The notes: generated by a model from the letters alone, not told the origin. DNA of 64,000 nucleotides from Bacillota bacterium (GCA_015059245.1 SVAU01000008.1:25702-89701); one strand, 5' to 3'. Positions 35,297 through 44,180 are shown, counted from the first letter of the stretch. Program-made: numbers and translations.

Positions 35297-35563
35297 ATGA
35301 AAGAAGCTACAGGAGAATTAAATATGACAGTTATTACAGTTGTTGCTATAGCAGCTGTTGGGTTATTATTTACAGTATTTGTTTGGCCTAATATTCAATC
35401 AAATTTAGCATTAAGTACTGCTTGTTCTTCAGTTGACAATAATGGTGATTATGAATCAGCTGATACTGCTGTTGCAGCAGGTGCTGATGGATATATTTCA
35501 TGCGATAATTACATTTGTCATGCTGTATATAACGGTACAACTTTCTCAAGAGATTGTAAATAA
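35297..35563 (+). CDS. Small pilin-like protein A
   Basis: An 88-residue protein starting at ATG 35297 behind AAAGGAAG. A short polar leader MKEATGELN runs straight into one hydrophobic helix (about residues 10-30). A small Cys-containing exterior domain follows (CSS...CDNYICH...RDC). Size, topology and position after TadC fit a major pilin of Flp type. The usual Gly-x-x-x-x-Glu-Tyr cleavage motif is not obvious, and the leader is very short. Its own promoter suggests high expression. Confidence 0.75.
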   Translation: MKEATGELNMTVITVVAIAAVGLLFTVFVWPNIQSNLALSTACSSVDNNGDYESADTAVAAGADGYISCDNYICHAVYNGTTFSRDCK

Positions 35564-35595
35564 TATTTAAATATTAAGAAAACAGGTGATATACT

Positions 35596-35847
35596 ATGAA
35601 ACAAGCTACGAGTGAAGCAAGTATTTCTGTTATAGTTGTTACGGCCGTTGCTATGCTAACGGCTGTTTTCTTTACTATAATATGGCCGAATCTTAAGGCT
35701 AATATGCAAAAAAGTTCTAGTTGCTCTAATGCTGTTTGTGATGTAGGGTTTATTAATAGCCCTGGAGCAGATCACCATGGGCAAACTTATTGCTATGATC
35801 CTTATGATGATTCTAAGGAAATATTTTATTGCCCTTATAGAGGGTAG
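35596..35847 (+). CDS. Small pilin-like protein B
   Basis: An 83-residue protein starting at ATG 35596 behind ACAGGTG. It shares the leader and helix plan of the preceding protein (MKQATSEASISVIVV..., helix about residues 9-30, then WPNLKANMQKSSSCS). The exterior domain has four Cys and a His/Tyr-rich middle. It is clearly a paralogue of protein A in its first 40 residues and diverged after that. Together they may form a heteropolymeric filament or a major/minor pair. Confidence 0.75.
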   Translation: MKQATSEASISVIVVTAVAMLTAVFFTIIWPNLKANMQKSSSCSNAVCDVGFINSPGADHHGQTYCYDPYDDSKEIFYCPYRG

Positions 35848-35856
35848 GTGTAAATC

Positions 35857-36390
35857 GTGAAAGAAGCTGTAGGTGGGACTTGGTTGTTTGGTATTGTAAT
35901 TACATTTATTGTTTTTTTTACAACGTATATTAGTATGTCTACTAATTATGCGAAAACTTTTAAAGTTAAAGATGAAATTTTATTAACAATTGAACATTTT
36001 AAGGGTGTTAATGAAAATTCAATAGGGCGTATTAATAGATATTTGGATGAAGTAGGATATTTTTCTAGAGGCGATTGTAAAGGTTATGATGGAAGAGACC
36101 CTTCAGTAGGACGTAATAAGTTTTCTAGATGGTTAGGGTTTGAATTTAATAATCCTACTAATTCACCTTCTAGTTCTGTTGAAGATGTTAATTATTGCAT
36201 TCGTCAGTCTTTATTTAACTCAGGTGATGGTAAGGTTGCTGCACATCCAAGATCTGCTCATTATCAAGTAGTTGTATTTTTCTCTTTAGATTGGCCAGTT
36301 ATAGGTGCTTTTCTTAATGTAAGAATAGAAGGAGAAACTTCTATTATTCACATGTATACAGAAGAGGATAAATACAAATTTCATGCGTAG
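35857..36390 (+). CDS. Minor pilin-like protein C
   Basis: A 177-residue protein starting at GTG 35857 after GGGTAGGTG. An MKEAVGGTW leader is followed by one helix (about residues 8-26), then NYAKTFKVKDEILLTIEHFKG and an exterior domain with two Cys pairs. The stretch after the helix resembles the next protein (YSKTFKLKNEVLNIIEKNKG), showing the two are paralogues. This fits TadE/TadF-like minor pilins that prime or cap the filament. Confidence 0.72.
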   Translation: MKEAVGGTWLFGIVITFIVFFTTYISMSTNYAKTFKVKDEILLTIEHFKGVNENSIGRINRYLDEVGYFSRGDCKGYDGRDPSVGRNKFSRWLGFEFNNPTNSPSSSVEDVNYCIRQSLFNSGDGKVAAHPRSAHYQVVVFFSLDWPVIGAFLNVRIEGETSIIHMYTEEDKYKFHA

Positions 36391-36405
36391 GGAAGGTGGA
36401 ATTAG

Positions 36406-37044
36406 ATGAAAACTAGTATTTCTTCAATTTGGTTTGTAGGACTTGTTGTTACTTTCCTTATGGTTTTTTCTGCGTATATTATTATTACAGTCGATTATTC
36501 TAAAACATTTAAATTAAAGAATGAAGTATTAAATATTATTGAAAAGAATAAAGGAATGACTATTTATTCTAGTGGTAATACTGTTAATAGTACTGTTACT
36601 AGTGGCACTGTAGTCAATCACATTGGTGCTATTAAAACTATTAATGCTTTTTTGAAAGCTAGTAGTTATACTGCTAAGGGGCCTTGTAATATACCTAAAA
36701 AAGCTAGGTATGTTTATGGTGTTTATAAACTTGAATTTGATAATGGTAAAGGTTGGGGCGATATAGGTGAATTAGTCACTGATAAAAGCAAAGAATATTA
36801 TTATTGTTTTGCTAAGTATCCTACTGGTAATATCGATAATAAAGTATATGATTCAGTTTATTATGGTATTGAGTTATTTTATAAATTTGAAATTCCTATT
36901 TTAAGAGAATTCTTACCTATTAGAATTGATGGAGTTACTGATGAGATTTATCGTCCACTAGAAAAAGATGAACCTCAAGTTGGTTGTGGGGTTAGAGGGA
37001 TATGTAGGAATCCAAATGATTATTTCGTATCTATCGGAGGTTAA
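36406..37044 (+). CDS. Minor pilin-like protein D
   Basis: A 212-residue protein starting at ATG 36406 after GGAAGGTGG. The plan is that of protein C: MKTSISSIW leader, one helix (about residues 8-28), Y-x-KTFKLKNEVLNIIEKNKG, then a larger exterior domain and a Cys-bearing tail (GCGVRGICRNP). It lies only three bases before the CpaE-like gene, so it is cotranscribed. A minor pilin or pilus-base role is inferred from paralogy and place. Confidence 0.72.
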   Translation: MKTSISSIWFVGLVVTFLMVFSAYIIITVDYSKTFKLKNEVLNIIEKNKGMTIYSSGNTVNSTVTSGTVVNHIGAIKTINAFLKASSYTAKGPCNIPKKARYVYGVYKLEFDNGKGWGDIGELVTDKSKEYYYCFAKYPTGNIDNKVYDSVYYGIELFYKFEIPILREFLPIRIDGVTDEIYRPLEKDEPQVGCGVRGICRNPNDYFVSIGG

Positions 37045-37047
37045 AAG

Positions 37048-38139
37048 ATGAATGTTATAGTTTCTAATAAGTATTCTGCTATGTTGTCTAGTCTTAGTAC
37101 TAAGATAGATTTAATAAAAACTGTTGATGGAGAATTTCAAGTTGATGATTTAATAGCTCAATTTGATAATTTCTTTTTTAACAAAATGGTTCTTGATATT
37201 ACTGCTATTTCTGGATATCAAGATATAACACAAATTCAAAGATTATCTTTTGGTATGGATATGTCTAAGATTGTATTGTTGTTGGATGATTCACCTATGG
37301 TTAATTCACAACAATATTTATCTGAATTAGTATCTATGGGAATTTATAATTTTACAAGAAATATAGATGCTATTGCATACTTGATTGATAATCCTAACTC
37401 ATATAAAGATGTTGCACAATTTCATATGATTGGTGGAGCTGCACCTATGGCAGCTCAAGGTCAAATGACTCAACCACAAAATAATGGTGGAAAAGGGACT
37501 TTCGGCTTTAATCAACCATCTAATGAACAAGCTTTTGTTAACAATAGTGCGATGATGCCTACAATGGGATCTACTCGTGTTATTGGTATTAAAGGACTTA
37601 CTGAGCATGCTGGAGCAACTACACTAATTTATATGTTAAAAAAACAATTATCTGATCATTATAATGTATTAGGTTTAGAATTAGATAAAAATGATTTCTT
37701 GTACTTTAATGATCCTGATTTAAAGAGTGTAAGTAGTAAAGAACTATCTACTATAATTAATAATCCTATTAATAATTATAATGTTATATTAATAGATATT
37801 AATAATAGTTCTGAAGAATCTAATTGTAGTGAAATGATTTATTTAATTGAGCCATCTACTCTTAGATTAAATAAAATGATTCGTCGTGATAGAGCTATTC
37901 TAAGTAAAATGAGAAGCATGAAAGTTGTTTTAAATATGAGCTTGCTTGATTCTTCTGATATTAGAGATTTTGAAGGTGAAGCTGGATGTAGTGTATTCCA
38001 CAATATTCCACCATTAGATGATAAAAAGGATAGACATAGAGTTCTAGATGAATTATTAAATAAATTAGGTTTTGACAAAAACAAACCTGTTGGTGACGGA
38101 AATAAACCTGTAAGGTTGTTCGGAATTGTAAAAGAATAA
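37048..38139 (+). CDS. CpaE/TadZ-like protein with altered P-loop
   Basis: A 363-residue protein. Residues 1-130 look like the receiver-type localisation domain of CpaE/TadZ. A Gln/Asn-rich linker (about 140-175) follows, and residues ~177-350 resemble a MinD/ParA-type ATPase. The deviant Walker A (KGGxGKTT) is replaced by KGLTEHAGATT (about 180-190), so the catalytic Lys is lost while the rest of the fold (LGLELDKNDFLYF, NVILIDINNSS) is kept. CpaE-like proteins localise Tad machines in the cell. Loss of ATPase activity would make this a fixed scaffold. Confidence 0.8.
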   Translation: MNVIVSNKYSAMLSSLSTKIDLIKTVDGEFQVDDLIAQFDNFFFNKMVLDITAISGYQDITQIQRLSFGMDMSKIVLLLDDSPMVNSQQYLSELVSMGIYNFTRNIDAIAYLIDNPNSYKDVAQFHMIGGAAPMAAQGQMTQPQNNGGKGTFGFNQPSNEQAFVNNSAMMPTMGSTRVIGIKGLTEHAGATTLIYMLKKQLSDHYNVLGLELDKNDFLYFNDPDLKSVSSKELSTIINNPINNYNVILIDINNSSEESNCSEMIYLIEPSTLRLNKMIRRDRAILSKMRSMKVVLNMSLLDSSDIRDFEGEAGCSVFHNIPPLDDKKDRHRVLDELLNKLGFDKNKPVGDGNKPVRLFGIVKE

Positions 38140-38147
38140 AGAAAACC

Positions 38148-38176
38148 TTGACATATTTTGATATTTTCAATACAAT
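38148..38176 (+). promoter_or_regulatory. Strong internal promoter before the VirB-like half of the locus
   Basis: TTGACA (38148-38153), 17 bases, TACAAT (38171-38176): a consensus -35 and a one-mismatch -10. It begins nine bases after the CpaE-like stop codon and serves the VirB2-like genes. Confidence 0.88.
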
Positions 38177-38204
38177 TATATTATGAAATGAAGGAGATGT
38201 TTTT

Positions 38205-38534
38205 ATGTATTTATTAGCTGCTGCAATTAATTTTTGTACAAAAACAAAACCTATTTGGGTTTTAGTTGGTAGAATTTTAGGAATCTTTAAAATTGTTATT
38301 CCTCTATTAGTTATCATTTTTGGTATGATAGATTTAGGAAAAGCAGTTGTAGCAAGTAAAGATGATGAAATTAAGAAAGCTGCTAAATCTCTATTATTTA
38401 GAGCATTAGCTGGTATATTAATTTTCTTCATACCAACAATTGTAGGCTTCTGTTTTACATTAGCAGATGGATTTAATTCTGATGGTGATTATTCTGTTTG
38501 TGAACAATGTATTACAAGTCCAGGCTCTTGTTAA
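38205..38534 (+). CDS. VirB2/TrbC-like small membrane protein 1
   Basis: A 109-residue protein starting at ATG 38205 behind AAGGAGATG. Two hydrophobic helices (about residues 22-45 and 65-88) flank a short charged loop (GKAVVASKDDEIKKAAKS). The tail has Cys residues (CEQCITSPGSC). The two-helix hairpin with a cytoplasmic Lys-rich loop is the plan of conjugative pilins and Firmicute TrbC-like proteins. It has its own strong promoter and is followed by a terminator, as expected for an abundant structural subunit. Confidence 0.72.
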   Translation: MYLLAAAINFCTKTKPIWVLVGRILGIFKIVIPLLVIIFGMIDLGKAVVASKDDEIKKAAKSLLFRALAGILIFFIPTIVGFCFTLADGFNSDGDYSVCEQCITSPGSC

Positions 38535-38552
38535 TCAATTATTGAAGAATTA

Positions 38553-38582
38553 AATGATATTTGTTTAAATATCATTTTTTTT
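38553..38582 (+). terminator. Intra-locus terminator after the first VirB2-like gene
   Basis: AATGATATTT (38553-38562) pairs with AAATATCATT (38567-38576) over a four-base loop, followed by T to 38582. The next gene starts 34 bases later. This hairpin should limit read-through from the strong promoter at 38148. Confidence 0.85.
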
Positions 38583-38615
38583 GTGTTATAATTTTTATGA
38601 TTGAGGTGTAATTGC

Positions 38616-38996
38616 ATGAAAAAAAAGATGTTATTAATGTTTTTAATTTTTATAGGAACTTTTTTATTATTAAATATAGGTGTTGCAAATGCTGCTAGTA
38701 CTACTTATTTATTAGAGGGAGCAGCAGATTGCCAAGATATTATTGATGCTGAAGTATGGGACTTTTTGCAACAAGTATTTAATGTTATAAAGTACGCTGG
38801 ACCTATTTTATGTTTAGTTTTGTCTGTTGCAGACTTTATTAAAGCGACTGCTAGCCAAGATAAGGATGCTTTAGTAAAAGCAGCTAAAACTACTGGTAAA
38901 AGAGTTGTTTATGCATTAATTTTATTTTTTATTCCTACATTAATTAACTTTTTATTCCCACTACTAGGTTGGGTTGGAACTTGTGGAATAGGATAG
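38616..38996 (+). CDS. VirB2/TrbC-like small membrane protein 2 with signal peptide
   Basis: A 126-residue protein. ATG 38616 follows GAGGTG. A signal peptide (about residues 1-28, ending VANAA) precedes two helices (about 62-80 and 101-120) with DFIKATASQDKDALVKAAKTTGKR between them. The loop matches that of the first VirB2-like protein (DLGKAVVASKDDEIKKAAKS), so the two are paralogues. A TATAAT element at 38587-38592 may provide extra transcription after the terminator. Confidence 0.75.
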   Translation: MKKKMLLMFLIFIGTFLLLNIGVANAASTTYLLEGAADCQDIIDAEVWDFLQQVFNVIKYAGPILCLVLSVADFIKATASQDKDALVKAAKTTGKRVVYALILFFIPTLINFLFPLLGWVGTCGIG

Positions 38997-39009
38997 GAGA
39001 TTGGTTTGT

Positions 39010-41430
39010 GTGATAAATCTATTATTTTTATTAGGTGATGTCCTTGAAAAAGGATTTATTGGTATTATTTTAACACTAGATACTTTAATCTATGGTTTAA
39101 TTTCATCTGCGTTTAAAGTTTTTATGGCAATTGCTAGTGCAAGATTGTTATCATCTGATGCATATTATACAATAGCTAATAAAGTATATTTGATTATCGG
39201 TGTATTAATGTTATTTGTACTTTCTTATGCAATGTTAAAGGCTATCGTTAATCCTGATGAAGGGAAGAAATCTTTTGGGCCTGGAATTATTAAAAGAATT
39301 GTAATTGCTGTTGTTGGGTTAGCTATTGCTCCTGCTTTATTTAATTTAATGTATCAAGTTCAGGGATTAGTTTTAGAACATAATGTATTAGGTAAATTAT
39401 TCTTTAGATCTGATAATACAACTTTAGTTTCTCCTGGTACTGTAGATGTTGGCGGACAACAAATCACTTTAGAAGATTCTAATCCAGATGATTATATTAA
39501 TGTTGTAGGTGGTTCCGTTACTGCTACAACTATATGGCAAGCTTTCTTTTACCCAGCAGAAGATAGTGGTTTAACTTCTGATGAAATTGTTGGTAATTTA
39601 AGCGATTATTATTTATCAACTGCTGGATGGTATGGACTTGGATGTGCAGCTGGTGTAGTTGGTGCTGTTGGTTATGCATTTGGTTGGACTGGATTTGGTT
39701 TAGCTATTGGATTATTAGGTACTGCTGTTGCTGCATTAACTTGTGATGATGCTGTATCAAATTTAGGAACAGCTATTTCTACGAATGAAGAAATAACTCT
39801 TTCTGAAGCGTATGCTATGACGGCTAAGGGAGATCCGTTTGGTGTATATACAGTATTTATTAATAATTATGTAGAAGATGGTGAAATATCTTATCTATAC
39901 GGAATTTCTACTATCGCTGGTGCATTTACTTTATATGCATTTGTTACATTTAGTATAGATATGGGAGTTAGAGCTGCTAAGTTAGCTTATTATCAAATAA
40001 TTGCTCCTGTACCACTTATTATGCAAGTTTTACCTGGCAAAGGTGAACAAACATTCAAGGAATATACTAGGGGTGTTATTCACACTTTCTTAGAAGTATT
40101 TATTCGTATAGCTGTGGTATATATCGTCGTCTATATTATTTGTCATTTACAAGATTTATTTTCGTCAGTTGATGCTTTATGGGGTAATCAAGAATTAAGT
40201 GGTCCTGAAGTTATGTTAGCTATGGCGTTCTTAATTATTGGTTTAATCATATTCTGTAAAGATGCTCCAAAATTCTTAAGTAAAACTTTAGGAATTGATG
40301 GAGGTAATTTAGATTTAGGTATTAGAAATAAATTAGCTAAAGGTGGTGCATTTACTGCTGCTTCTGCTGTTGGTGGTGGTGTAACTGCTGGTGTTAATAA
40401 TTTAACTAATAAATGGAAAAATGCTGATAATTGGAAAAATAAACATGGTCATGTAACTCTTGGAAGTATTACTAAGAACTTAATTGGTGGTGTTGGTAGT
40501 GCTGCTGCTGGAACTGTATCTGGTGGTGTAAGAGGTGGAATAGCAGGTAAGGATGCTAAGAGATTTGGCGATGTTAAGGGTGCTGCTTCTCGTGGTGCTC
40601 AAGGAGCTATTAGAGCTAGAGATAATAGAGAACAATACTATGAAGCTTATGGAAAAGACAATGGTGGAGTTTTCGGTGTTATCGAACATCGTTTAGAGGA
40701 TAAAGTTTCTGGTGTAATGAGATGGGCTGGATTTGATAGTGCAGCTAGTCTAGATGCTGAGTTAAAATCTTTAAACGAATTAGAGAAAAAAGCAGATGCT
40801 TTAAAAGCTGCTGCTAAGAGTCAAATTGAAGGCGATGTTAACAAGAACAAAACTGGTAAGACTTATGGTGTAACTGCTAGATTTGATATAGCTGCTTATA
40901 ATGCTGCTAATGGTACAAGATTTGCTGCTGGTTTTGGTGGTGGATATAGTACTACTACATTAAAAGATATTCGAGATCATATGTTACAAGCTGAAAAGAC
41001 TGGTTCTTCAGCTGGTATAGATTATGCTAAGTGGCAAGACTTATATAATAACTACTTGAAGAACTTCGGAGATGAAGTACAAAATAGAGCATTACTTGCT
41101 GATAGAAATTACGCAACATTATCTTCAAGAGATCAAGCCGACTTAGCTGGTGTACGTTCTGCTGCTCTTGAATTTAGAACAGCGTTGGGTGATAACTTAG
41201 GTGCTACTGTAATTGCTGCTGCTAATAATGCTGCGGGTACACAACAAATTAATGCATCTAATTTAGCTACTGAAGACTTAATTGTTAATAAAGACGCTCA
41301 TGGTCGATCTTCTGCTATTAGTGAATTAGGTGACCAAATTAAGATTGTTCGTACTGAAGTTGTTCGTAAACAACAAGATATACGTAAAAAAGAAGAAACT
41401 GCTAATGGTGGCGGAAAACCAAAACCATAG
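39010..41430 (+). CDS. VirB6/TrbL-like polytopic membrane protein with long cytoplasmic tail
   Basis: About 807 residues. GTG 39010 is preferred since AGGAG ends ten bases upstream; TTG 39001 is too close to that site. The first ~440 residues contain several helices, including a glycine-rich pair (GLGCAAGVVGAVGYAFGWTG) and the conserved-looking AAKLAYYQIIAPVPLIMQVLPGKG segment of VirB6/TrbL channels. The remaining ~360 residues are Ala/Gly/Lys-rich and helical, probably cytoplasmic. VirB6 forms the inner-membrane path of type IV secretion systems. Neighbouring VirB3- and VirB4-like genes support the call. Confidence 0.82.
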   Translation: MINLLFLLGDVLEKGFIGIILTLDTLIYGLISSAFKVFMAIASARLLSSDAYYTIANKVYLIIGVLMLFVLSYAMLKAIVNPDEGKKSFGPGIIKRIVIAVVGLAIAPALFNLMYQVQGLVLEHNVLGKLFFRSDNTTLVSPGTVDVGGQQITLEDSNPDDYINVVGGSVTATTIWQAFFYPAEDSGLTSDEIVGNLSDYYLSTAGWYGLGCAAGVVGAVGYAFGWTGFGLAIGLLGTAVAALTCDDAVSNLGTAISTNEEITLSEAYAMTAKGDPFGVYTVFINNYVEDGEISYLYGISTIAGAFTLYAFVTFSIDMGVRAAKLAYYQIIAPVPLIMQVLPGKGEQTFKEYTRGVIHTFLEVFIRIAVVYIVVYIICHLQDLFSSVDALWGNQELSGPEVMLAMAFLIIGLIIFCKDAPKFLSKTLGIDGGNLDLGIRNKLAKGGAFTAASAVGGGVTAGVNNLTNKWKNADNWKNKHGHVTLGSITKNLIGGVGSAAAGTVSGGVRGGIAGKDAKRFGDVKGAASRGAQGAIRARDNREQYYEAYGKDNGGVFGVIEHRLEDKVSGVMRWAGFDSAASLDAELKSLNELEKKADALKAAAKSQIEGDVNKNKTGKTYGVTARFDIAAYNAANGTRFAAGFGGGYSTTTLKDIRDHMLQAEKTGSSAGIDYAKWQDLYNNYLKNFGDEVQNRALLADRNYATLSSRDQADLAGVRSAALEFRTALGDNLGATVIAAANNAAGTQQINASNLATEDLIVNKDAHGRSSAISELGDQIKIVRTEVVRKQQDIRKKEETANGGGKPKP

Positions 41431-41460
41431 GATATTCTTTTGGAAAGGTATGTGTGATAC

Positions 41461-41781
41461 ATGAAAAATAATTATTTGATTCCTGCAAACTCTAAGAAGT
41501 CACAGTTGATATTAGGTGTATTTAACATGGTTGATTTAACTGTGTTCTTAGTAGGATTAGGTATTACAGTATTTTTACTACTAGTAATTAAATCTGATGA
41601 TATTGGAGTGATGTTACTACTTGCTTCACCAGCTTTAGTAGCGTCTTTCCTTATTGCCCCTGTACCTAATTATCATAATGTTATGACTTTGTTAGGAAAT
41701 ATTTATAAATTCTATACTGGTAGAAAAAAATATTATTGGAGAGGTTGGTGTGCTAGTTATGGGAATAATAGAAACAAGTAA
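41461..41781 (+). CDS. PrgI/VirB3-like small membrane protein
   Basis: A 106-residue protein starting at ATG 41461. It opens with a polar stretch (NNYLIPANSKKSQ). Two adjacent helices (about residues 20-42 and 46-63) come next, then a short tail PVPNYHNVMTLLGNIYKFYTGRKKYYWRGW. The two-helix PrgI plan followed at once by a VirB4-like gene is the standard Gram-positive order. The last 32 bases overlap the start of the VirB4 N-terminal gene. Confidence 0.82.
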   Translation: MKNNYLIPANSKKSQLILGVFNMVDLTVFLVGLGITVFLLLVIKSDDIGVMLLLASPALVASFLIAPVPNYHNVMTLLGNIYKFYTGRKKYYWRGWCASYGNNRNK

Positions 41782-42355
41782 TGTTAATAATCCTTCTGGA
41801 AATGTACCAAATGAGGTTAGTAAGTATTCAGAAGATTGGGTACCGATAAAAAACATAATGAATGGTATGATACAATTAGAAAATGGCCAATATGTTACGG
41901 GTATTAAAGTTGCACCTAAGAATATTTTCATTTTAGATCAAGGAGAAAGAGATAATATAATTTTCTCATTACAAAATTTTTATAATATGATTGATTATGA
42001 GTTTTGGTTAGTTGTTGCTGATAGACCTGTAGATATTAATCTATACTTATCTCAATTACAACTTTTATATCAAAGATGTACTGATGGTGCTGTTAGAAAG
42101 TTAATAATACAAGATATTAATAAAGCTAATGCATTTATGAGTGCAGAATATAATGTTGTAGATACAGAGTATTTTATATTATTTAAAGAGAAGAGATTAG
42201 AGATTGTTCAAAAGAGACTTCATAATTTAATTGCTGGATTAGCTAATGCTTCAATTAACTCTTCACAAGTGTCTAACGCAGATTTAAGAATGATTTTAGA
42301 CAATTTCTTAAATGGTGGTATGACTACTACATTTGGGACGGTGAGAGTAGGATGA
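41750..42355 (+). CDS. VirB4-like protein, N-terminal part (separate gene)
   Basis: A 201-residue protein that corresponds to the first domain of VirB4/TraE. It has a beta-rich start (DWVPIKNIMNGMIQLENGQYVTGIKV), then helical segments (INLYLSQLQLLYQRCTDGAVRKL) and a LAGLANASINSSQVS-NADL-type region. It ends at TGA 42353-42355, which overlaps the start codon of the next gene (ATGA). GTG 41750 follows GGAGAGG; ATG 41759 is an alternative start. It has no ATPase motif of its own. It is either a normal split subunit or one half of a frameshifted VirB4. Confidence 0.8.
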   Translation: MLVMGIIETSNVNNPSGNVPNEVSKYSEDWVPIKNIMNGMIQLENGQYVTGIKVAPKNIFILDQGERDNIIFSLQNFYNMIDYEFWLVVADRPVDINLYLSQLQLLYQRCTDGAVRKLIIQDINKANAFMSAEYNVVDTEYFILFKEKRLEIVQKRLHNLIAGLANASINSSQVSNADLRMILDNFLNGGMTTTFGTVRVG

Positions 42356-44136
42356 ATATAAAAAGTGAAATAGCTCCAAAGGGTTTACAATTTAGACCAA
42401 TGGACTTTGTAATTAGTGGTAAGAGTGCTACTATTTTAACAGTTATAAGTTATCCAAAATTTATTAATCCAGGTTTCTTAGCTAATTTAACTAATATTTC
42501 TGGAGTTAAAGTTGTTGCAAAACATATTCCAATTGAGTTTTCAACAATTAAAGAAATGTTAAATAAAGAAATTGCAGATTTAAAGATGCGTTATCAATCT
42601 GAAAATGATCAAACTATTCAAGAAAGAATTAGACAAGATTATGAATCATTAGAAAATTTTATTTCTATGTTAGCTGCTACTCAAGCTAGAATATTTGATT
42701 TTCAATTACATGTAATGATAACTGCTAATAATCCTGAAGAATTAGAAATGAAAAAAATGCAAGTACGTAGTTATATTGATGCTTTAGGAATGAGAGCTAT
42801 ACCTTTAATGTTTGAACAAGAAAAGGTATTAAAATCAATTATTCCTATATTCCCTAAACAAGATATTGAATCTAGAATTGGTACTCCAATACCATCTATT
42901 ACAATATCTGCTATGTATCCATTTGTATTCGATAGCATTAAAGATCCTGGAGATTCTACTTTACTAGGAGTTGATTTTTCTGGTGGTGTTATCTTATTTA
43001 ATCAATTCTTATATAAAATAAAAAAAGAACATAATAGAAATAATGCTAATATGATTATTTTAGGTACTTCTGGTAGTGGTAAATCAACTGCTGCTAAGTT
43101 ATTAATTAGAAGTCATATTAGAAATGGATATAAAGTAATTTGCCTTGATCCAGAAGGTGAATTAGAAGAAATGTGTAAAAATGTTAATGGTAGTTTCCTA
43201 GATTTAGGTAAAGGTGGAGATTTTGGTATGATAAATCCACTTGAAGTTGTACCTGATGCCGATCAAGAAGAGTTAGATCAAGGTTTAGGATATACTGTAT
43301 TAACTAGAGCTTTACAAACTTTAAAAGCATTTATGAAATATCTTACTCCAAGTATTGAAGAAGATGTATTAGCAATGTTTAGTGAAGTTGTACAAGATAC
43401 ATATAAACGTTATAAAATAGATTTTGATACAGATTTTAGTAAGTTAAAATCTGAAGATTTCCCTACATTTGATGATGTTTATGCTACTGTTAAAGGTAGA
43501 TTATTATCTATGCCAGATAAAACTCGTGAAAGAGATGTAATGGAAAGATTAGAGTTAAAGATTAGACCATTGGTTAAAGAATTAAGATATTATTTCTGTG
43601 GTCACACTACTTTAAGAATAGATAGTAATATTATTGTTTTCAATATTAGAGAATTGATGAATAGTGATGAAAACATTAGAAATGCTTTATTCTTCAATAT
43701 ATTAAAATTTGCTTGGGGATTAAGTCTAGATAAAGAATCAACTACTGTATTGTGTGTTGATGAAGCTCACGTTTTATTATCTACTAGAAATGAATTGGGT
43801 GCTGAATTCTTAGCACAAATTCAAAGACGTGCTCGTAAGTACAATACTGGTACTATTATAATTACTCAACAACCTACAGATTTTGCTGCACAAAATTTAA
43901 TTGTACATGGTAAGGCTATATTTGATAATGCTTCTTATTACTTAGTAATGGGATTAAAGAAGCAAGCTACTGAAGATTTAGCGTTATTAATAGATTTAAA
44001 TGAAAGTGAAATGGATAGTATTAAATACTATAATCAAGGTGAAGCGTTATTTATATGTGGAAGTAGACGTATGAGAGTTAATGTTTTATGTACTCAAGAA
44101 GAACTTGATTCATTTGGTTCTGGAGGAGGACTATAA
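42352..44136 (+). CDS. VirB4-like secretion ATPase, C-terminal part
   Basis: A 594-residue protein that powers substrate transfer or channel assembly in type IV systems. Its first ~210 residues are the remainder of the VirB4 N-terminal region. Walker A GTSGSGKS (238-245), CLDPEGELEEMCKNV, Walker B TTVLCVDEAHVLL (about 464-476) and the sensor IIITQQPTDF follow in order. The arginine-rich QIQRRARKYNTG segment of the family is present. It begins four bases inside the preceding gene (ATGA) and has no ribosome site of its own beyond GGACGGTGAGAG upstream. A terminator follows. Confidence 0.92.
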   Translation: MNIKSEIAPKGLQFRPMDFVISGKSATILTVISYPKFINPGFLANLTNISGVKVVAKHIPIEFSTIKEMLNKEIADLKMRYQSENDQTIQERIRQDYESLENFISMLAATQARIFDFQLHVMITANNPEELEMKKMQVRSYIDALGMRAIPLMFEQEKVLKSIIPIFPKQDIESRIGTPIPSITISAMYPFVFDSIKDPGDSTLLGVDFSGGVILFNQFLYKIKKEHNRNNANMIILGTSGSGKSTAAKLLIRSHIRNGYKVICLDPEGELEEMCKNVNGSFLDLGKGGDFGMINPLEVVPDADQEELDQGLGYTVLTRALQTLKAFMKYLTPSIEEDVLAMFSEVVQDTYKRYKIDFDTDFSKLKSEDFPTFDDVYATVKGRLLSMPDKTRERDVMERLELKIRPLVKELRYYFCGHTTLRIDSNIIVFNIRELMNSDENIRNALFFNILKFAWGLSLDKESTTVLCVDEAHVLLSTRNELGAEFLAQIQRRARKYNTGTIIITQQPTDFAAQNLIVHGKAIFDNASYYLVMGLKKQATEDLALLIDLNESEMDSIKYYNQGEALFICGSRRMRVNVLCTQEELDSFGSGGGL

Positions 44137-44142
44137 TAGTTA

Positions 44143-44167
44143 AAAAGCCGTTATAACGGCTTTTTTA
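44143..44167 (+). terminator. Intrinsic terminator after the VirB4-like gene
   Basis: AAAAGCCGTT (44143-44152) pairs with AACGGCTTTT (44155-44164) and runs into T to 44167. It is GC-richer than other terminators in the window. Confidence 0.88.
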
Positions 44168-44180
44168 TTTTGTTTGTTTA

